From Candidatus Woesearchaeota archaeon (GTDB taxonomy: Archaea > Nanobdellota > Nanobdellia > Woesearchaeales > UBA12501): DNA of 13,886 nucleotides. The notes beneath the pieces are model-generated. The model saw nothing but the letters and a program-made list of their open reading frames with translations, did not search any database and was not told the DNA's origin. Of this stretch, positions 12,718 to 13,886 are shown one piece after another. The translations under genes were made by a program, and so were the position numbers. Within the stretch, counting starts at the first letter, position 1. Each line of letters starts with the position of its first letter. Location: assembly GCA_014729495.1 (NCBI GenBank), contig WJJV01000106.1:1-13886 (forward strand), in the 5' to 3' direction.

Positions 12718-13557
12718 TTATATCTGCTGAATCTGCTTTAGCCTGTCAACAACCTCATCAACAATCCAGTCAGGAGTTGAGGCTCCGGCAGTTATACCCG
12801 CTGTTTTCATTCCTTTGAACCATTCTGGCCTCAGTTCAGATACATTCTCAATGTGCCTTGTCTCTGTTATCTCTGAGCACAGCTCTGCAAGCTTGTTTGT
12901 GTTTGCTGATCTCTTGTCTCCGACAACAAGCATAATGTCTGATTCTGAAGCTGTTCTCTTTGCTGATTCCTGGCGTTCAGATGTAGCATTGCAGATCGTG
13001 TTTGACACATCTACCTCTGCACATACATCTTTCAGGACTTCCAGCACACCATTGAATGATTTCTCTGACTGGGTTGTCTGGGAGACAAATCCTATTCTCT
13101 TGTCTTTTATTTCTTGTTTCATCTCCCTTGCATCTTCAGTGCTGCTTATGATTATTGGATCCCTAAGGCTTTCTGCAATCCCCCTGATTTCTGGATGGTC
13201 TTTCTGACCCAGCATCACAACCCTGAATCCTTTTTCCTGCATCTCCTTTGCATCCTTCTTCACCTTTGACACAAAAGGGCATGTGGCATCTATTACTTCT
13301 GCTCCTTTCTTCTTTATTGCATCAAGCTCCTTGTCTGATACACCATGCGCCCTGATGATGATCAGGTCTCCTTGTTTTATATCATCCAGTTCTGTGATTG
13401 ATATTCCTTTATCTTCCAGATCCTTCACTACATCCTTGTTATGCACAAGAGGGCCATATGTATAGATTCTACCCGGACCAGCTGCCTTGAAAGCAAGATC
13501 AAGCGCGCGTCTTACACCAAAGCACATTCCCTTGTTCTTTGCAAGAATAATCTCCAT
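12718..13557 (-). CDS. ispH: 4-hydroxy-3-methylbut-2-enyl diphosphate reductase
   Basis: Last enzyme of the MEP (non-mevalonate) isoprenoid pathway; a [4Fe-4S] enzyme that reduces HMBPP to IPP and DMAPP. From the ATG at 13557 the protein is 279 aa. The three cluster cysteines are present: C12 (GMCFGVRRAL), C93 (DATCPFV) and C189 (NTICNATSERQ). Active-site residues align with the E. coli enzyme: H39, H71 (RAHG), H121 and catalytic E123 (DHPEIRG), T161 (SQTTQS), S217/N219 (RSANT), and S260 (GASTPDW). An upstream extension to 13677 would overlap the preceding gene and carries no IspH motif. The start is 1 nt from the preceding stop, so translation is probably coupled. Archaea mostly make isoprenoids from mevalonate, so this gene is unexpected and probably of bacterial origin. 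Confidence 0.95.
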   Translation of the reverse strand: MEIILAKNKGMCFGVRRALDLAFKAAGPGRIYTYGPLVHNKDVVKDLEDKGISITELDDIKQGDLIIIRAHGVSDKELDAIKKKGAEVIDATCPFVSKVKKDAKEMQEKGFRVVMLGQKDHPEIRGIAESLRDPIIISSTEDAREMKQEIKDKRIGFVSQTTQSEKSFNGVLEVLKDVCAEVDVSNTICNATSERQESAKRTASESDIMLVVGDKRSANTNKLAELCSEITETRHIENVSELRPEWFKGMKTAGITAGASTPDWIVDEVVDRLKQIQQI

Positions 13558-13558
13558 T

Positions 13559-13885
13559 TTATTGGGAAGTGTGATGCTTTTCGACAGCCTTGACAATATT
13601 CTGAAGATGATTCGGCATAGGAGGCAGGCTTTTGAAGATATCCAATGCTCCTGCTTCAGAATCAACAGGTATTCCATCCTTCAGTACAAGCATATGAGGT
13701 TCAAGATGGTCTCCCAAATCACCATTAACAATTCCATTCTGACTTAGATAAAGGGTCTCCTCTACAGTGCCATCAGGAAGCTTTTCTCTGAAATAAGAGA
13801 TATTAAAAGGCATGCCATCAATAGAGTATGACTCCTCACGAACTGGCGCTGCAGGAGTCGGTTCTTCTGCATAGACTCTCCTGTA
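13559..13885 (-). CDS. C-terminal part of an unrecognised protein (partial)
   Basis: The frame is open from the right edge to TAA at 13559-13561, giving at least 108 residues. A Pro/Glu/Ala-rich linker (AEEPTPAAPVREE) is followed by a globular-looking part that includes SYSIDGMPFNISYFREKLPDG and ends with a helix-like IVKAVEKHH. An ATG at 13813 could be taken as a start, but the frame continues upstream without a stop and no SD site is seen there, so it is more likely internal. No family is recognised. It is the first visible gene of the operon with ispH and the metallophosphoesterase, with a 1-nt gap to ispH. Confidence 0.65.
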   Translation of the reverse strand, partial: YRRVYAEEPTPAAPVREESYSIDGMPFNISYFREKLPDGTVEETLYLSQNGIVNGDLGDHLEPHMLVLKDGIPVDSEAGALDIFKSLPPMPNHLQNIVKAVEKHHTSQ

Positions 13886-13886
13886 A

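Noticed and set aside
13558..13677. N-terminal extension of IspH
   Set aside because: It overlaps the preceding gene's coding end, and the IspH family begins at MEIILAKNKGMCFG.
1..13886. CRISPR arrays, tRNA, rRNA, insertion sequences, attachment sites
   Set aside because: No regularly spaced repeats, tRNA-like T-loop signatures, transposase motifs or terminal inverted repeats were seen by eye on either strand.

Overview
This window comes from an archaeon, most likely a small-genome DPANN lineage of the Woesearchaeota/Pacearchaeota kind. The archaeal signs are a PCNA sliding clamp, an archaeal-type 7S/SRP RNA, an archaeal RNase J, a presenilin-type (A22) membrane protease, and TATA boxes whose centre lies about 26-28 nt before many start codons, so that many first genes appear leaderless. 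Two genes of bacterial flavour, leuS (bacterial-type core) and ispH, fit the mosaic gene content reported for such lineages. The exact taxon is inferred.

Layout. 1-145: tail of a small basic protein. 169-706: a Nudix hydrolase (minus) divergent from leuS. 707-3385: leuS (plus), with a bacterial-type core and what looks like an archaeal-type C-terminal domain. 3437-7113 (all minus, listed in direction of transcription from high to low coordinates): a 22-residue hydrophobic micro-ORF, an unrecognised 286-aa protein, a 179-aa Cys/His-rich protein, a 30-residue Ile/Leu-rich micro-ORF, and a citramalate/isopropylmalate-synthase-family gene. 7208-7479: SRP RNA (minus). 7629-8576: presenilin-like protease (minus), divergent from RNase J (8690-10021, plus). 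10078-11962 (plus): PCNA, a B-box-like zinc protein, a two-CxxC zinc-ribbon protein overlapping a 51-aa two-helix membrane protein, and a Cys-rich lipoprotein. 12009-13885 (minus): a tightly spaced operon of an unrecognised protein (partial), ispH and an ICC-like metallophosphoesterase, with 1-nt gaps.

How the genes fit together. Information processing is the main theme: LeuRS, PCNA, RNase J, SRP RNA and Nudix sanitation. The SRP RNA and the membrane protease both concern membrane-targeted proteins. IspH would make isoprenoid precursors by the MEP route, which is unusual for an archaeon. The two micro-ORFs, each with a well-placed TATA box and no leader, each sit ahead of a larger gene that instead has a Shine-Dalgarno site. 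This is the usual archaeal pattern of a leaderless first cistron and an SD-dependent second cistron, and these micro-ORFs are the least documented content here. No CRISPR array, insertion sequence, tRNA or rRNA was seen.
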